From NCBI GenBank assembly GCA_019925105.1, contig JAHGAU010000021.1, positions 620,001 to 684,000 on the forward strand: DNA of 64,000 bases, read 5' to 3'. Made by a program: the position numbers and the translations under genes. How positions within the stretch are numbered: position 1 is the first letter of the stretch; each line of letters opens with the position of its first letter. Below the pieces are notes generated by a model. The model made no database searches, had not been told where the DNA came from, and saw only the letters and a list, made by a program, of their open reading frames with translations. This document shows positions 50,577 through 64,000 of the stretch, piece after piece. Origin of the DNA: Niebla homalea. Lineage: Eukaryota; Ascomycota; Lecanoromycetes; Lecanorales; Ramalinaceae.

Positions 50577-53500
50577 TAATAAAAAAAAAATTTAAATTTA
50601 TTCTTTTTAACTTAAGGTTTATTAAGATTTTAACGGATCCGCCCGTTTCCTATTATTATAATTAAATATATATATTTCTTTAACTTTATTTAAGCGATTA
50701 TTTAATTTAATAAAACCTTAATTAACGGTATAAAGACTTTAAACTTTAATACCGGGATAAAAATTACTTTATAAGTAGCGTTAATTATTCTTAAATACCG
50801 GTTTTAGATTTTCTATAATATTTAAATAAGCTTTTTCTTATATCCCGGAGTATTTTTAAATATATATTAAATAACCGTAACGTATATTATAGTTAACTTT
50901 ATTATAGCCTAATAAATAGTCCGGGTTTTTTATAACGTAATTCCCTATATTAATATAATAAGATAAATAAGGCCCCTTTCCTATAAAATTATTTTCTTTT
51001 AGATTTTTCTTATATAATCCTTTTAATCGAACTTTTTATTTATTTAAAAATTAAGGATTTTAATATTAATATCCAGTTTTACCGTAATTTTATTTAAGTT
51101 TATTATAATTATTATATTATATAACCTTAAACTCTTAATTATATAAACGAATTTATATTTATATAATATAAATTAAGCTTTATAAGTTCTTATTTATTAA
51201 AGATAAACTTTATAAGTTTATTTTAATTCTAAATAATTTATATATATATAAATATTATAAATTAAGAAGTAAACGTTATTAATAAAGCCTTTAACTTAGA
51301 TTTTCTATCTTAACTTAATAAGCTCCTTAATTAATAAAACGTTAAAAAATAAGAATAATATAGGAAAAATAAATAATTTTTAAAGGATTTTTATTATAAT
51401 AAGCTTTATTAAGTTTATCTTTTATTTTAAGTTAATTAACGTAACTTAATTACTTAAGAAATTCTTTATTTATTTAATTAAGAAAAGTAATATCCTTTTT
51501 TTTTTAAGTTATATAATAACCTTTAATAATTTATTTTATTAAAAATACTTATAATATTAAAAGAAAAAAGATTTATAATATACTTTTTCCCTAATCTTAT
51601 ACCGTATATACGTTATTAATTAATTTTTTAAAGGTTATTTTTATTAATTAATTTCTCTTTATTTTTATTTAATAATTAAAAAGAAGTCCGTAATTCTCTA
51701 TATAATTATTAAGGATCTTTATTATTATTGTTTTTAAGGTTTTCCTTAATATATAAAGGAATATAATAAGTTTATAAGACTTTATTTTAAAATAATCCGG
51801 CTTAATAAACTTCTTAAAAATAATCGTTTTCGTTTCCTTAAATTTATATAAATAATAACCGATATTAAAATATACTTAAAAGAGATAAATAAAAATCCTT
51901 TTAAGCGGCAAAATTATTATTAATAAAAATCTATTAAGAATCTTATTTAATTTTAAGGCTTTATCCTTCTTTAATTTATTAATTACTTTAATTATTATAT
52001 TTTATATTATTATTTTATTTATTAATATAAGGCTAAAGTATATAACGCCGTTAATATCGTTTAAGTTAACTTTTAATATAAAAAGGAAAAATATTCCCTT
52101 AAGGGCCTTAATTTTATTATTAAAGGTATTAATTAAAGTATTATCGGATTTTTTTTTTAAAGGGCAAGAATTTAAGGATAAATTTTAGTTTTTTATTCCG
52201 TTTTTTATTATACTTCGTTAACTTTTAAATATTACGAGGTAAAATTATTAAGTTATATACCGTAAACCGAAAGTATATTTACTTAATTTTCTTAATAATC
52301 TTTTTTTTTTTTTTTTTTAAGTGACTTTTAATTAATTAAGTATTTTTTAAGTTTTATATTTAAAAATTTACTTAATTAATCTTTTCGTTTTTACGGTTAC
52401 GGTTATATATTTTTATTTCAATAAATTTTAACTCTTTAAGAAAATTTTATTAATAAAATTATTTTATTAATTACTTTATTCAATGCCTTTATTACTTATT
52501 CTATAAAGAAATTAATCCGGTTTTTATTATTTAATTAAAGGAGGTCCGTAAATTATATTATTATCTCCTCCGTTTTTATATAAACCTTTATTTTTTAACC
52601 GTTTTTTACGCTTTCTTTACTGGTAATAATAAGGTTATATTAACGGTTTAATCTAAAATTATTTATATTGGTATATAATTTAAATTATATTTTAAGTCCT
52701 TTTAAGACCCGTATATAATAACCGTATTAATAATATTTTTTAAGTTAAACGTTAAGTTAATTATAATTTTAAATTTTTAAATTTTTTATATTATAGTCCT
52801 TTTTAACGTTAATAATATAAAGTTAAACCGGATAATAATTATTAATAACTCCTTAAACTTAACGTAATTAATTATATATCCTTCTTCATTTTACTTAATA
52901 TAATAAAGATTGAAGTTTTTTATTAAAAGGTATTCGCTGGATATAATTATAATATCCTTAAATAATAAGATCGTAAAATGTTTTTTTTTATTAACCGGTA
53001 ACGGATTATATATATAATAAATATTTAAATTTCCCTTAATACTTCCTTTTTATATAATTTAAAATATATATAGATTCTTTCCGTAATAAATAACGTTTTA
53101 ATTATTTATATTTAACCTTTTATTAATCAAGAAATATATTTATATCTTTTCGTTTCCTTTAAAGGTTAAGTAAAAATTATTTCTTAAATTAATTAAAAAG
53201 TATATATATGGATTATACGGCGGCTTTTATATTATTATAATATTAATATTCTTTATTTTTTTAAATTTAAATTTAAATATTAATATTATAACTTTAATTA
53301 TTTTTTTATATATATTATATTATATTACCTTTAAAAGTATAAACGTATTATGTATTAACTTTTATTAAGTTCTCCTTATTAACTTTTATTTATATAATCG
53401 GTTTTTTTTTAAAGTTAAACGTTATTTACCTTAATTTTTTTATTATAATAATTATCCCGGTTAAGTGGCCGGCTTTAAAAGTTAATATAATTATAAGCTT

Positions 53501-55240
53501 CTTTTTCTTTATATTATTAATCATAATATTTTTTTTTATTTAATAGACTCCGTTTATATTTTAAAATTATCCTTAATTATTTTATTAATTTAACTTTATA
53601 TAAATTATAACGTTAAACTTTAACCGTTATCTTAATTTCTTTACGTTAAGTTTCCTTAACCCTTATTAAGTATTATAAGTCTTATATTAAATAATTATTA
53701 TTCTTATATATTACGTTTTTTAACGTATTCTTTATTAAGCTTTTTATTATTAAATTTATATATTTATACGTATTATACTTTCTAGCGTATATTATATATT
53801 TTATATTATTAAAATACCTTATAATAATATATCCGTACCCCTGGTATTTAAAGTATTAATAAATATCCGCCGTTTAATCTTATAGCCTTATTAATTTAAA
53901 GGATTTACCCTTTATTATCCTTTTATTAAAGATATTATCGTATACTTTTATTAATATTATACTTAAAATAATTATAAAGTACCTTTTTATCCGGCTAAAA
54001 GTATTTAATCTTTTTATTATAAAAGGAAGACTATAATTAACGATCTTTAACCCGGGATAAAAAACTATATTCTCCCTTTTTATCCGTTTTATAATAACCT
54101 TTCTTTCCTCTTTTATAAACTTTATTAAGTATATCCGTTTACCGTAATAGTAAATAATTACCTTAATATTTTTACCGTTTTATATCCCTTTTTATTAACT
54201 TATTTTTTTAACTTCTTAAGTTTTTTTTTTACCTTTAATAAGGCTATATTAAGGAGGATATCCTTACTTTATAATTTACGTATTATAATAATCTACTCCG
54301 TTAATAACTTTTTTATTACTTTAATCGCTTTTATTAATTATAAAGGGTTTATTTTTATAGTTATATTTCTTTCCTTTTTACCCGATAATTATATAATTAT
54401 TATGCTTGTTTTCTTTAATACCGTTATTTTCTTTTTAACCTCTACCTTTTTTATTATTAATATAAACGTTATTTTTATAGCTTTTATTATTTAACTTATT
54501 CTTACCTTTATCCGTAAGGCTTTTCTTATTACTCCTTATTTTATACGTAGCTTTTTTAATTCTTTTTATTTCTTTTTATTAATACTTTTATTACCGCTTT
54601 TTAAGCTCCGTATAACCTCTTTAAATCCCTTAATCCCGCTTTTATTTTTATATAAAAATCTCTTATTTCTTATAACTTAATTTATAATATTAATTAAATT
54701 TTTAATATAATATCTTTTTATTTAATTATAAGGAAACCTTTTAACGTTTTTACCGTTTTTTCTTTTATTATATTTTTTCCCTACGTTTAACGGTTACCCT
54801 TTCTTATAACTTATCTTTAATTACTTAATACTTTTTTATTTTTATTTAATTCTTTCTTAATTTATACGTACTTAATAAGGCCTTCTTTATCCCCGTTTAC
54901 CTTTTATCCGTTATTATATATTATCCCCGTTTCCTTTATCCTTTATTTACCCTTTATAATTATATTACCCTTACGCGTTATACGTATTTTTTTACGTATA
55001 TCTTGTTAATTATAAGCTTTTTATTTAATTTAAATATTCTTTATTATATAATTATCGAGCCGTCCGTATAAATTATTATTATTTCCGTTAATAAAGGCTA
55101 TTTACCCTTTTACCCTTTTTACCTCTATTATTATTCCGCTTCCGCTTATCGTACTTAAGGTTTTCGCCTTATTATTATTTAAGCTATATACGCGTGTATC
55201 GTTTTGGACCTTTAGGGCCCCTTTGTTCGTCGCCATCCTT
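50577..55240 (-). mobile_element. Chimeric LINE, 5' part (A-type to about 52.7 kb, then B-type)
   Basis: Continuation of the minus-strand LINE from 44784. From 50577 to about 52700 (C-terminal region, RT and start of the endonuclease side) it follows subfamily A, as in 13080-15250. From about 52700 to the ORF1 start codon at 55236-55234 it follows subfamily B. For example, 52700-52940 matches the complement of 47110-47345, and 55000-55236 matches the start of the B copy at 44807. ORF1 begins MATNKGALKVQNDTRVYS. The leader is purine-rich (AAGAAGAAGG before the ATG). All frames are closed by RIP. Confidence 0.8.
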
Positions 55241-58200
55241 CTTCTTATTTTTAATATAAAAGCCGTATTTATCCTTTTCCGTTAATTATTAATTTATTTT
55301 ATAATAAGTATTTTTTATAGCTTTTTAATAAATTTTTAATTTAAATAATTCCGGCTTATTCTTAAATAATATTAACGTAAAATAATAAATATCCTTTTTT
55401 TTATTTAAGATAATTATATTAATAAAAATAAATAACGGGTTTAAAAATATATCCCGGAGCTTTAAGTACTTACGGATTTTAAATTTAAAGTTACTTTAAA
55501 AGATAATTTTAATTTTTTTCTATAATTTATTAAATTATTACTTATTTTAATTATATTAAATTTAAGGGTAATTTCCTTATTCTTTAATTATATATATTTT
55601 ATTTATAAGTATATCGTTTAAAATATTATTAATAAAAATATTATTATAAATTTAATTCTTATAATTCTTCCTTAAAATAAAGACTTATTAAAATTATATA
55701 TCTTTTTTAAAATATTAAATCTTTTCCGTCAAAATATCTTTATTAAAGTTATTCAACGGAATAATTTTCTGTTTTTTAATACAAACGTTATAAAATCGTT
55801 TTACTTTTTTATTAAAAGTCCGTACTTAAGGATTAAAGATTTAATATATTTTAATAATTTTATTATTATAATTCAATAAAATAAATAAATTGGCCTTTTT
55901 ATTTAAGGAAGTCCGGTATTTTATAATCTTAATTTATATTAATAACTTAATTACTTATAAGTATAATAAGTCCGGTATTTAATTATTTTACGTTTAATAT
56001 AAAGTAATCTTTTTTTTTTAAGTTAAACGTAAGTTTTTTTATAATAAAATAATTAATTATTATAATAATTTATAATTATAAATTCTTAAGTAAGTTTATA
56101 TTATAGATTATTATATAAGTCCGCTTTTTAATTTTTTAATTAAATTTTTTACTTACGGGATTTTATGTAAGGTTACTTTATACCGTTAATTTATAAATAA
56201 TACTATAATCTTTAAGGTAATCTTAAAAGTCTTTTAATATATATTTATTCCCGTTATTTACTTATAAATATTTAATTTTCTGGTTAATAATTTTATATTT
56301 AACTTAAAACTATTTAAATTTATAAGTTACGTTTAACTTATAAATTACCGGGTAAACTTTTAATATATAAGTAAAGTTATCCCGGAAAATAATAAAATAT
56401 TTAATTAATATTAAAGTTTACCGGCTTAATAAGCCCCGTAACGTTTAAATAAATAAACTTTAATAAAAAAGTCTTTAACTTAAGATATCCCTTATAAGCT
56501 CAAAAAGTTATTTTATTAAAAACGTAATATATATATATTATTTCTTTTAAAAAATTTTCTTAATTTATTTATTTACGTTTAAAAGATATTTTTATTAATA
56601 CCTTAATTAATTTAACGATAAATTAAAAGCTGAAAGATTTTATTTTTATATATTAAGTTAATATATCGTTTAATATATTAAATACCGTTATTATTAATTA
56701 AAATAATATTTAAAAATTTAATATAAAAAATTATCTTTATTAAGAATATATAAATTTATTAAGTCTTTTAATTATTATCCGTTTAACCCGGGAAATTATT
56801 ATTTTAGCTTTATTATTTAAAAATTAAGTTTTTAAAAGAAAATTTACTTTATTATTAAAGGAATAAATAAAATTTAAAAACTAAATTCTTTTCTTTCCGT
56901 TAATATTATAAGTTATCCGGGTAATATTAATATTACCCGTATAATTAATTTACGTTAAACTTAACCTTAAAGATATTATTTAATAAAATTAAAAGTTATT
57001 ATTAAAGAATTGTTTTTAATAAAAAAGGTATTTATTATAATTATTATTTAAGATTATTAACTTTTATAAATTAATTAAGTTAATAGATATTATTGTATAT
57101 TCAAGTTTAAGGTTTACGTTTATTATACTATAAACTTCTTTTAAAACCGATAAATTTACCAATATAATAATAATAATAGCTTTTTTAATCTTTAACTTCT
57201 TTAACCCTTAATATAACGTCTTAATCCTTTTTTCCGGATAAAGGACTTAATAATTATTTTCCGGGTACTTATTATTACGGTTTTTTATAATATAATAATT
57301 ATACTTTTAATTATTATATTCGGTAAAAAACCGTTTATTATTAATTTTCGGAGTTATTAAATAAGATTATAAAGTAATATTAACGTAAACTATATTAATT
57401 TATAATTTTTTATTAATAACTCTTAATATAACTTTATTAAAATTAAAAGAATTTTAACTTAAAATAATTTAATTTTAAGTTAAATTGATATAAAAATATT
57501 ATTAACCGTTATTAAAATTAAGTAAGAAAAATTAAATAATTATTAAGTTAAAAACTTTATATAATTTATTAATAATTTATTAATAATTAATATTTTAATA
57601 ATATACTTACGGAATTTATAAATAAATTAATTAACCGTTTTATTTAACCCCTTTATTATTATTTTAAACTCTTAAGTTAATTTAATATATAAGTTTAAAT
57701 TTTAAGGTTTAAAATAAATAATAAGAATAACTTAGATTTCTTTGATTATATTTAATTTATTTATAAAGTAATATATATTATTTTTATAGCGGATCTTAAT
57801 ACCTATTATAGCCCGGAGTTTATCCTCAATAATGATAAGTTTATAAAGGTTATTAAGGATTAATTAGTTTTTAACTTATTAATATTATAATATTTATTAA
57901 CGCTACTTAATTAATAACGGAATTATATTAAAAGAAAACTTTTTAAAAGCGGAATCTTTAATTTTAAAGGTTATTTTTAACGAAAAAATAAAAACTTAAA
58001 ATCGTTAAATTAATACTTATACGTAAAAAAATATTAATTACTTATTTAAATTTAAACTTAAAATTAAAGTTAAATAAAAAGTTTAATAAGTTTTTAACTC
58101 CGATAATTTTAATTTTAATTAATATTTAATTAATAAATTATTTAAGGGTAAAAGATATTCCGTATTAAATAATAGGATTTAGTTTTTTACCCTTAAATAA

Positions 58201-58866
58201 AACTTAAAGATTAACTTATTAAGTAATAATATTAAAGGTTTTTAAATGCCTTTAAGCCGAAAATATCGTAAGACTTTAGCGTAAATAAAGGTAAATATTC
58301 TTTATTTACGTCTTTAATTACTTTTTAAGTAGTTTTTCGGTTTTTTTTTTTAAAGGTTTCTTAAGTAAAAGCGGAAAAATTTACTTTTAATTTCATAATA
58401 AAAGGTAGTAAAAGGATTTCCGTATTAATAAAGTAGAATAATAATATATTTAAGGGTTTTAATAATAAAATTTAAAATTTAAATAAAATTTAATTTATTT
58501 TAATTAATAATAAATTAAAACTTTACGGATATTTAAACTATCTTTATACCTTTTTAAAATTACTTACCTTTTTTATACTTAATATAATATAAAGAATTAA
58601 TTTCTATAATTAATTACCGCTTTTTACTTTAAAGGTTATAATTTTTATTTATAATTACTTTATTTTTAATCTTTCGGGTATTAATTAAATTAAATAACCT
58701 TTTAAGTTAATTAAAATATAAAAAATTTAATAATTAATTTTTAATTTTCCCTTTTAAAATATAAAATCTTAATTTAAGTAAATAAATTTTTTTCTCTTTA
58801 AATTTAATCCTTAAAGATAATTTTAATTAAGTAATTTTAAAAATAAAATTAAGTTATATTTTTATT
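55241..58866. other. Degraded AT-rich stretch, unassigned
   Basis: 3.6 kb without a readable gene on either strand. Composition and stop density are those of RIP-mutated repeats, so it is probably another transposon remnant. No RT, integrase or LTR motif could be recognised. A short palindrome, GGGTAATATTAATATTACCC, sits at 56918-56937. The right end is fixed by the LINE tail at 58869. Confidence 0.45.
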
Positions 58867-58868
58867 AT

Positions 58869-61762
58869 TTGATTAATTGATTTATACTACGGGTCTAGCT
58901 AAGCTAATTCCGGCGTTCCTTAATACGCGGCCTTTTAACCTTATTAATAACCGTAAAAACCTGATACTTATAACGTTAAAGTAAAAACCGGCGTTTACCA
59001 GGTTTTTACCCTTTATCCTTTAAGGTAAAGGATATTAATAACCGTTTAAAGAGTGGTAATTTATTCATATACTTCCTATATTTTAACTCCTTTAAGAAAA
59101 TCCGTAATATTATAACTATATCCTTATAAAGGTTATCTTTAAGCTTATTATTTTTCCGTTCCTTTATACGTTTATATTGCTTTAATCTTATATAATACCT
59201 TTAAATATCTTTATTAATACTTATATACTTAATATATATTTTTTTTATATTATTATCGCCGTTAACTCCTTTAAAGATTTTTAATAAGCGTTTATTATTA
59301 TATCCTTACGGCTATAAAAAATGCTTTCTGGTTTATATAATTAACGTAACCGGTTTTTATTCCTTTTTTTCTTCTTTAATCGGTAACGGGTTTTCCCCGT
59401 AAAGTCTTCGGTAACCTCGTTTATCTTTATAATAAAGTTAAATTATAATAGTAATTTAATAGATATTATAAACTTAACGGTTACTTAGATACCCTGCTTT
59501 ATAAATAATATTTAATAATAATTATAAATATTAATTTTTACGATAAGTTTTAATTTAATTTTTATAAATAAAAAATAAGAAATAAAAACGTATATAACGT
59601 TTTATTTCCTTTATTTATATTTATATCCGGCGTTTATTTAACCTTTAATATATATAATAAATAAGAAATAAGTTAAATTATTTTTACCCGTCCAGAGTTA
59701 AATTATTAATACGTTATTACCCTTCTTTATAATATTATAATAACGGAAATACTTATTAATAATCTTTTTATCGTTAAAAGTTAAATAATAATAACTTTAA
59801 GGTATAAAATCTTTATATTTCCGTTAACGTTTAATTTATTTTATTATAGCTTATAAGGTAATTATTATAGTTTTTATTCTTTAAATCCCCTTAATCTTAA
59901 TTTCTTTTATATTTAACGGGAATTTATACCCGTTTAAGTTAACTTCCGGGATATTAATAAAATTAATTTTTTTCTCCGTTTATTCTTATTTTATTTTAAT
60001 AAAAAAAAAAAATAAGTATTTTTAATTTATTCCCTTTAATTTTAAGTTTATTAAAATTTTAGCGGATCCACCCGTTTCTTATTATTATAATTAAATATAT
60101 ATATTTCTTTAATTTTACTTAAGTAATTATTTAATTTAATAAAACTTTAATTAATAATATAAAAACCTTAAACTTTAATACCGGGATAAGGGTTACTTTA
60201 TAGGTATTATTAATTACTTTTAAATATTAATTTTAGACTTTTTATAATATTTAAATAAACTTTTTCTTATATCCCGGAGTACTTTTAAGTATATATTAAA
60301 TAGCCGTAACGTATATTATAGCTAGCTTTATTATAGCTTAATAAATAGTCCGGGCCTTTTATAACGTAACTCTTTATATTAATACGGCGAAATAAATAAA
60401 ACTTTTTTTCTTATAAAGTTATTTTCTTTTAAACTTTTTTTATATAGTCTTTTTAATTAAGCTTTTTATTTATTTAAAAATTAAGGATTTTAATACTGGT
60501 ATCCGGCTTTACCGTAACTTTATTTAAGTTTATTATAATTATTATATTGTATAATTTTAAGCTTTTAATTATATAAATAAGTTCGTATTTATACGGTATA
60601 AATTAAATCCCGTAAGTTCTTATTTATTAAAGATAAACTTTATAAACCTATTTTAATTCTAAATAATTTATATATATAAAAGTATTATAAGTTAAGAAAT
60701 AAATATTATTAATAAAGTTTTTAATTTAAATTTTCTATTTTAACTTAATAAGCTTTTTAATTAATAAATTATTAAAAAATAAAAATAATATAAAAGAAAT
60801 AAGCGATTTTTAAAGAATCCTTATTATAATAAACTTTATTAAGCTTATTTTTTATTTTAGGTTAATCGATATAGTTTAATTACTTAAGAAACTTTTTATT
60901 TATTTAATTAAGAAAAATAATATTTTCTTTTTCCTTAAATTATATAATAACCTTAAGTAATTTATTTTATTGAAAATATTTATAATATTAAAAGAAAGAA
61001 AACTTATAATATATTTTTTCCCGTAATTTTATACTATATATACGTTATCGATTAATTCTTTAAGGGTTATTTTTATTAACTAATTTCTTTTTACTTTTAT
61101 TTATTAATCGGGGAAAAGTCCGTAGTTTTCTATATAATCGTTAAGGATCTTTATTATTATTATTTTTAAGGCTTTTTTTAACGTATATAAAAATATAATA
61201 AATCTATAAGACTTTACCTCGGAATAATCCGGCTTAATAAGCTTTTTAAGGATAATCGTCTTTATTTTTTTAAATTTATACGGATAATAATTAACGTTAA
61301 GATATACTTAAAAAAAATAAGTAAAAACCTTTTTAAAAAATAAGGTTATTATTATTAGGAATCTATTAAGAATCTTATTTAATTTTAAAACTTTATTTTT
61401 CTTTAATTTATTAATTGCTTTAATTATTATATCTTATATTATTACCTTATTTATTAATACGGGGTTAAAGTATAAAGCGTTATTAATATTATTTAGGTTA
61501 ACTTTTAACGAAAAGGGGAAAAATACTTTTTAAGGATTTTAATCTTATTATTAAAGATATTAATTAATATATTATTAAATCTTTTAAAGGGTAGGAATTT
61601 AAGGATAAATTTTGATTTTCCATTTTATTCTTTATTATACTTTATTAGCTTTTAAATATTACGAGGTAAAACCGTTAAATTATATACCGTAAACTGAAAA
61701 TATATTTACTTAATTTTCTTAATAATTTTTTCCTTTTTTTTTTAAGTAATTTTTAATTAATT
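58869..61762 (-). mobile_element. LINE subfamily A, 3' part, minus strand
   Basis: Begins with the tail (TTTGATTAATTGATTTA) and follows the A element of 11924 onward through the 3' UTR, the C-terminal region and the RT. At about 61762, just 5' of the RT and corresponding to about 14870, it is broken by the next LINE. The rest must lie beyond the window. RT motif C at about 60705-60730 is altered as in the sister copies. Confidence 0.88.
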
Positions 61763-61763
61763 A

Positions 61764-64000
61764 TTGATTGATTGATTGATTTATACTACGGATCTAGCTA
61801 AGCTAATTCCGGCGTTCCCTAATACTCGGCCATTTAGCCTTATTAATAACCGTAAAAAACCTGATATCTATAACGTTAAAAATAAAAACCGGTATTTACC
61901 CAGCTTCTACTTACGTCTTAAGGGCTAAGAGTATTTACGGCCGTTTAAAGAGTAAGAATCTATTTATACGTTTTTTCTAAGAAAACCTATAATATTATAA
62001 TTAAATCTACTTAAGGGTTATCTTTAAACTTATTACTTTTCCGTTATTTTATAGGTCTATTTAATATTAAACTTTTAGAATTCCGATTATATTATTAAAT
62101 ATCTTTACCGATATATATATTATTATTACTTTATTTATATAATTTTATTAACCGATATAGTATTATTTTTTACGCCGCCTTAATATTTATAGCCTTTTTA
62201 GCCCCCTATTAAGTATAGTTTTCCCGCCGTTGTTTTTTACCCCCAGGTTAATAGTAAGGTTTCTTAATTAAATCCTTAATTACTTCCTTTATTTCCTTAG
62301 TTAAGCTGAACTATAATAATAAACTTATAATTATTATAAATTTAACGGTTACTTTAATACCCTTTTTATTAATAAGTATTTAGCGATAATCGTTAATCTT
62401 TACTTTTTAATTAATCCCGGTCTAAGCTCCTTAAATAGTAAATAGGAGATTAATACGTATATAGTATTTTACTTTTATTATTTATACTTATAATTAACGT
62501 TAATCCGGTTATTAACGTATATAATAAAAAGGAAATAAGTTAAGCCGTTCTTATTTATCCGGAGTTAAATTATTAACGTATTATCGTTTTTCTTTATAAT
62601 TTTATAACGTCGGAGATATTTATTAATAACTTTATTATTATTTAACGCTAAATACCGTCGTCCTTAAAGGATTGATTTTTTATATTTATATTAATATTTT
62701 ATTTATTTCTTTATAATTTATAAGGTAATCGTTATTAACTTTACTTTTATAACTTTTTTCTTTTCCGTTATTTTTACTTTAAATAAGAATTTATATATTC
62801 TTATATTAACTTCTTAAACATAAGTTAAGTTAATTTCTTTTTTAATTTACTTTAATTTAATTTCCGTAAAAAGGTAAATACTGCCTTTTTACGTTTTTTT
62901 ATTTAAGGTTTCTTATAGTTCTAGTGAATACGTTTATTTTTTATTAACGTAATTAAGTTTATACCCTTTTAAGCCTCGTTTAAGTAACTATTTAATTTAG
63001 GGTTAACTTTATTAATAATATAAAGATTTCGGATTTTAATATTAAAATAAAAGTTACTTTATATACTTTATTTACCACTTTTAAGTATTAGTTTTAAATT
63101 TTCTATAATTACCGGATGGGTTCTTTCTTATATTTAAACGTATTTTTAAATACGTATTAAATAACTATTATATATATTATCGTAAACTTTATAATTACTT
63201 AATAAATAATTTTAGCTTTCTATAAGGTAGTTTTTTACGTTGACGCCGTAAGGCAGGTAAAACCCCTTTCTTATGAAATTATTTTCTTCTGGACCTTTTT
63301 TATATAGTCTTTTTAATTTAATTTCTTATCGATTTATAAGTTAAGTACCTTAATATTAACTTCCGGTTTTACCGTTATATTATTTAAGTTTATTATAATT
63401 ATTATATTATATAACTTTAGGCTCCTTATTATATAGATAAGCTTATATTTATATGGGGTAAATTAGGCTTTATATATTTTTATTTATTATAAATAGACTT
63501 TATAAGTTTATTTTAATTTTAAATAATTTATATAAATAAACGTATTATAAGTTAAGAAATAAATATCGTTAATAAAGTTTTTTATTTAAATTTTTTATTT
63601 TAACTTTATTAAGTCTTTAATAAGTAAGCCGTTAAAGAATAAGAATAAAATTAAGGAAATAAATAACTTCTGGGGAATCCTTATTATTATAAGCTTTATT
63701 ATATTTATCTTTTATCTTAGGTTAATTAACGTCGCTTAATTACTTAAAAAACTCTTTATTTAATTTATAAAAAAAGGTAAAACCCCCTTTTTCCGTAAAT
63801 TATATAGTAATTTTTAATAATTTATTTTATTAAACGCCTTTATAATATTTAAAGAAAGAAAACTTATAATATACTTTTTTTTATAACCTTATACTATATA
63901 TACGTTATTAATTAAGTTTTTAAGAGCCGTTTCCGTTAATTATCCTTTTCTTACTTTTATTTATTAATCGGGGAGTAGTTTATACCCTTTTATATAATTA
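61764..64000 (-). mobile_element. LINE subfamily B, 3' part, minus strand (cut by window edge)
   Basis: Starts with (TGAT)n at 61764-61781, then ACGGATCTAGCTAAGC and the B-type 3' UTR (AATACTCGGCC; CTTAAGGGCTAAGAG). It continues through the C-terminal region and into the RT. It matches the complement of 48300-50563 and, at its 3' end, the short copy at 40501. It inserted into the A copy at 58869 in the same orientation. The 5' part and the second target-site copy lie outside. Confidence 0.88.

Noticed and set aside
1..64000. Mitochondrial or organellar DNA, suggested by the high AT content
   Set aside because: The CpA/TpG loss with CpG retention, nested retroelements and target duplications are nuclear RIP features. 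No mitochondrial gene was recognised.

Overview
The window is a block of dead, nested transposable elements. It most likely comes from an AT-rich heterochromatic compartment of a filamentous ascomycete (Pezizomycotina). The evidence is compositional. Almost everywhere CpA and TpG are nearly absent, TpA is very common, CpG survives, and every reading frame is full of stops. That pattern is the mark of repeat-induced point mutation (RIP: C to T on either strand, preferring CpA). The genus cannot be named from the sequence. I see no intact host gene, no rRNA and no complete tRNA.

Most of the DNA is one LINE (non-LTR retrotransposon) group of about 5.8 kb per full copy, in two subfamilies called A and B here. 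Copies start at a conserved ATGGCGACGAAC, encode a gag-like ORF1 and then an AP-endonuclease/reverse-transcriptase ORF2, and end in a short (TCAA)n tail. There are nine copies or partial copies. (1) B(+) 1-957. (2) A(+) 958-2646. (3) A(-) 11924-17733, complete. (4) A(+) 20873-24102 plus 29915-32469, split by (5). (5) A(+) 24103-29903, complete and nested. (6) B(-) 40501-40939, 5'-truncated. (7) An A/B chimera(-), 43654-44784 plus 50577-55236, split by (8). (8) B(+) 44785-50563, complete and nested. (9) A(-) 58869-61762, broken by another B(-) at 61764-64000. Five insertions have target-site duplications of 11-13 bp that can be read directly.

Between the LINEs lie remnants of LTR retrotransposons. 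A Ty3/Gypsy pol on the minus strand (2647 to about 7800) has clear reverse-transcriptase and integrase N-terminal segments. A Ty1/Copia-like element on the minus strand (within about 32.5-39.3 kb) has an integrase-core segment. A plus-strand Copia-like RT scrap lies at 43.55-43.65 kb, and an LTR-like 173-bp unit at 9846-10018.

A few short islands kept their CpA/TpG and stand out. They are a GC-richer patch at 7945-8135; a 330-345 bp unit (X) present in opposite orientations at 8255-8582 and 18202-18546; a 255-bp unit (Y) in direct orientation at 8673-8925 and 18550-18810; patches at 9018-9340 and 9846-9950; the short B(-) LINE; and a 1555-bp non-coding LTR-flanked element at 41550-43104.

The 41550-43104 element is the most unusual item. 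It has LTRs of about 185 bp, a perfect 5-bp TAATA target duplication, no recognisable coding capacity, three strong consecutive GC-rich hairpins and a tRNA 5'-half-like segment. It looks like a TRIM-type non-autonomous retroelement carrying structured RNA.
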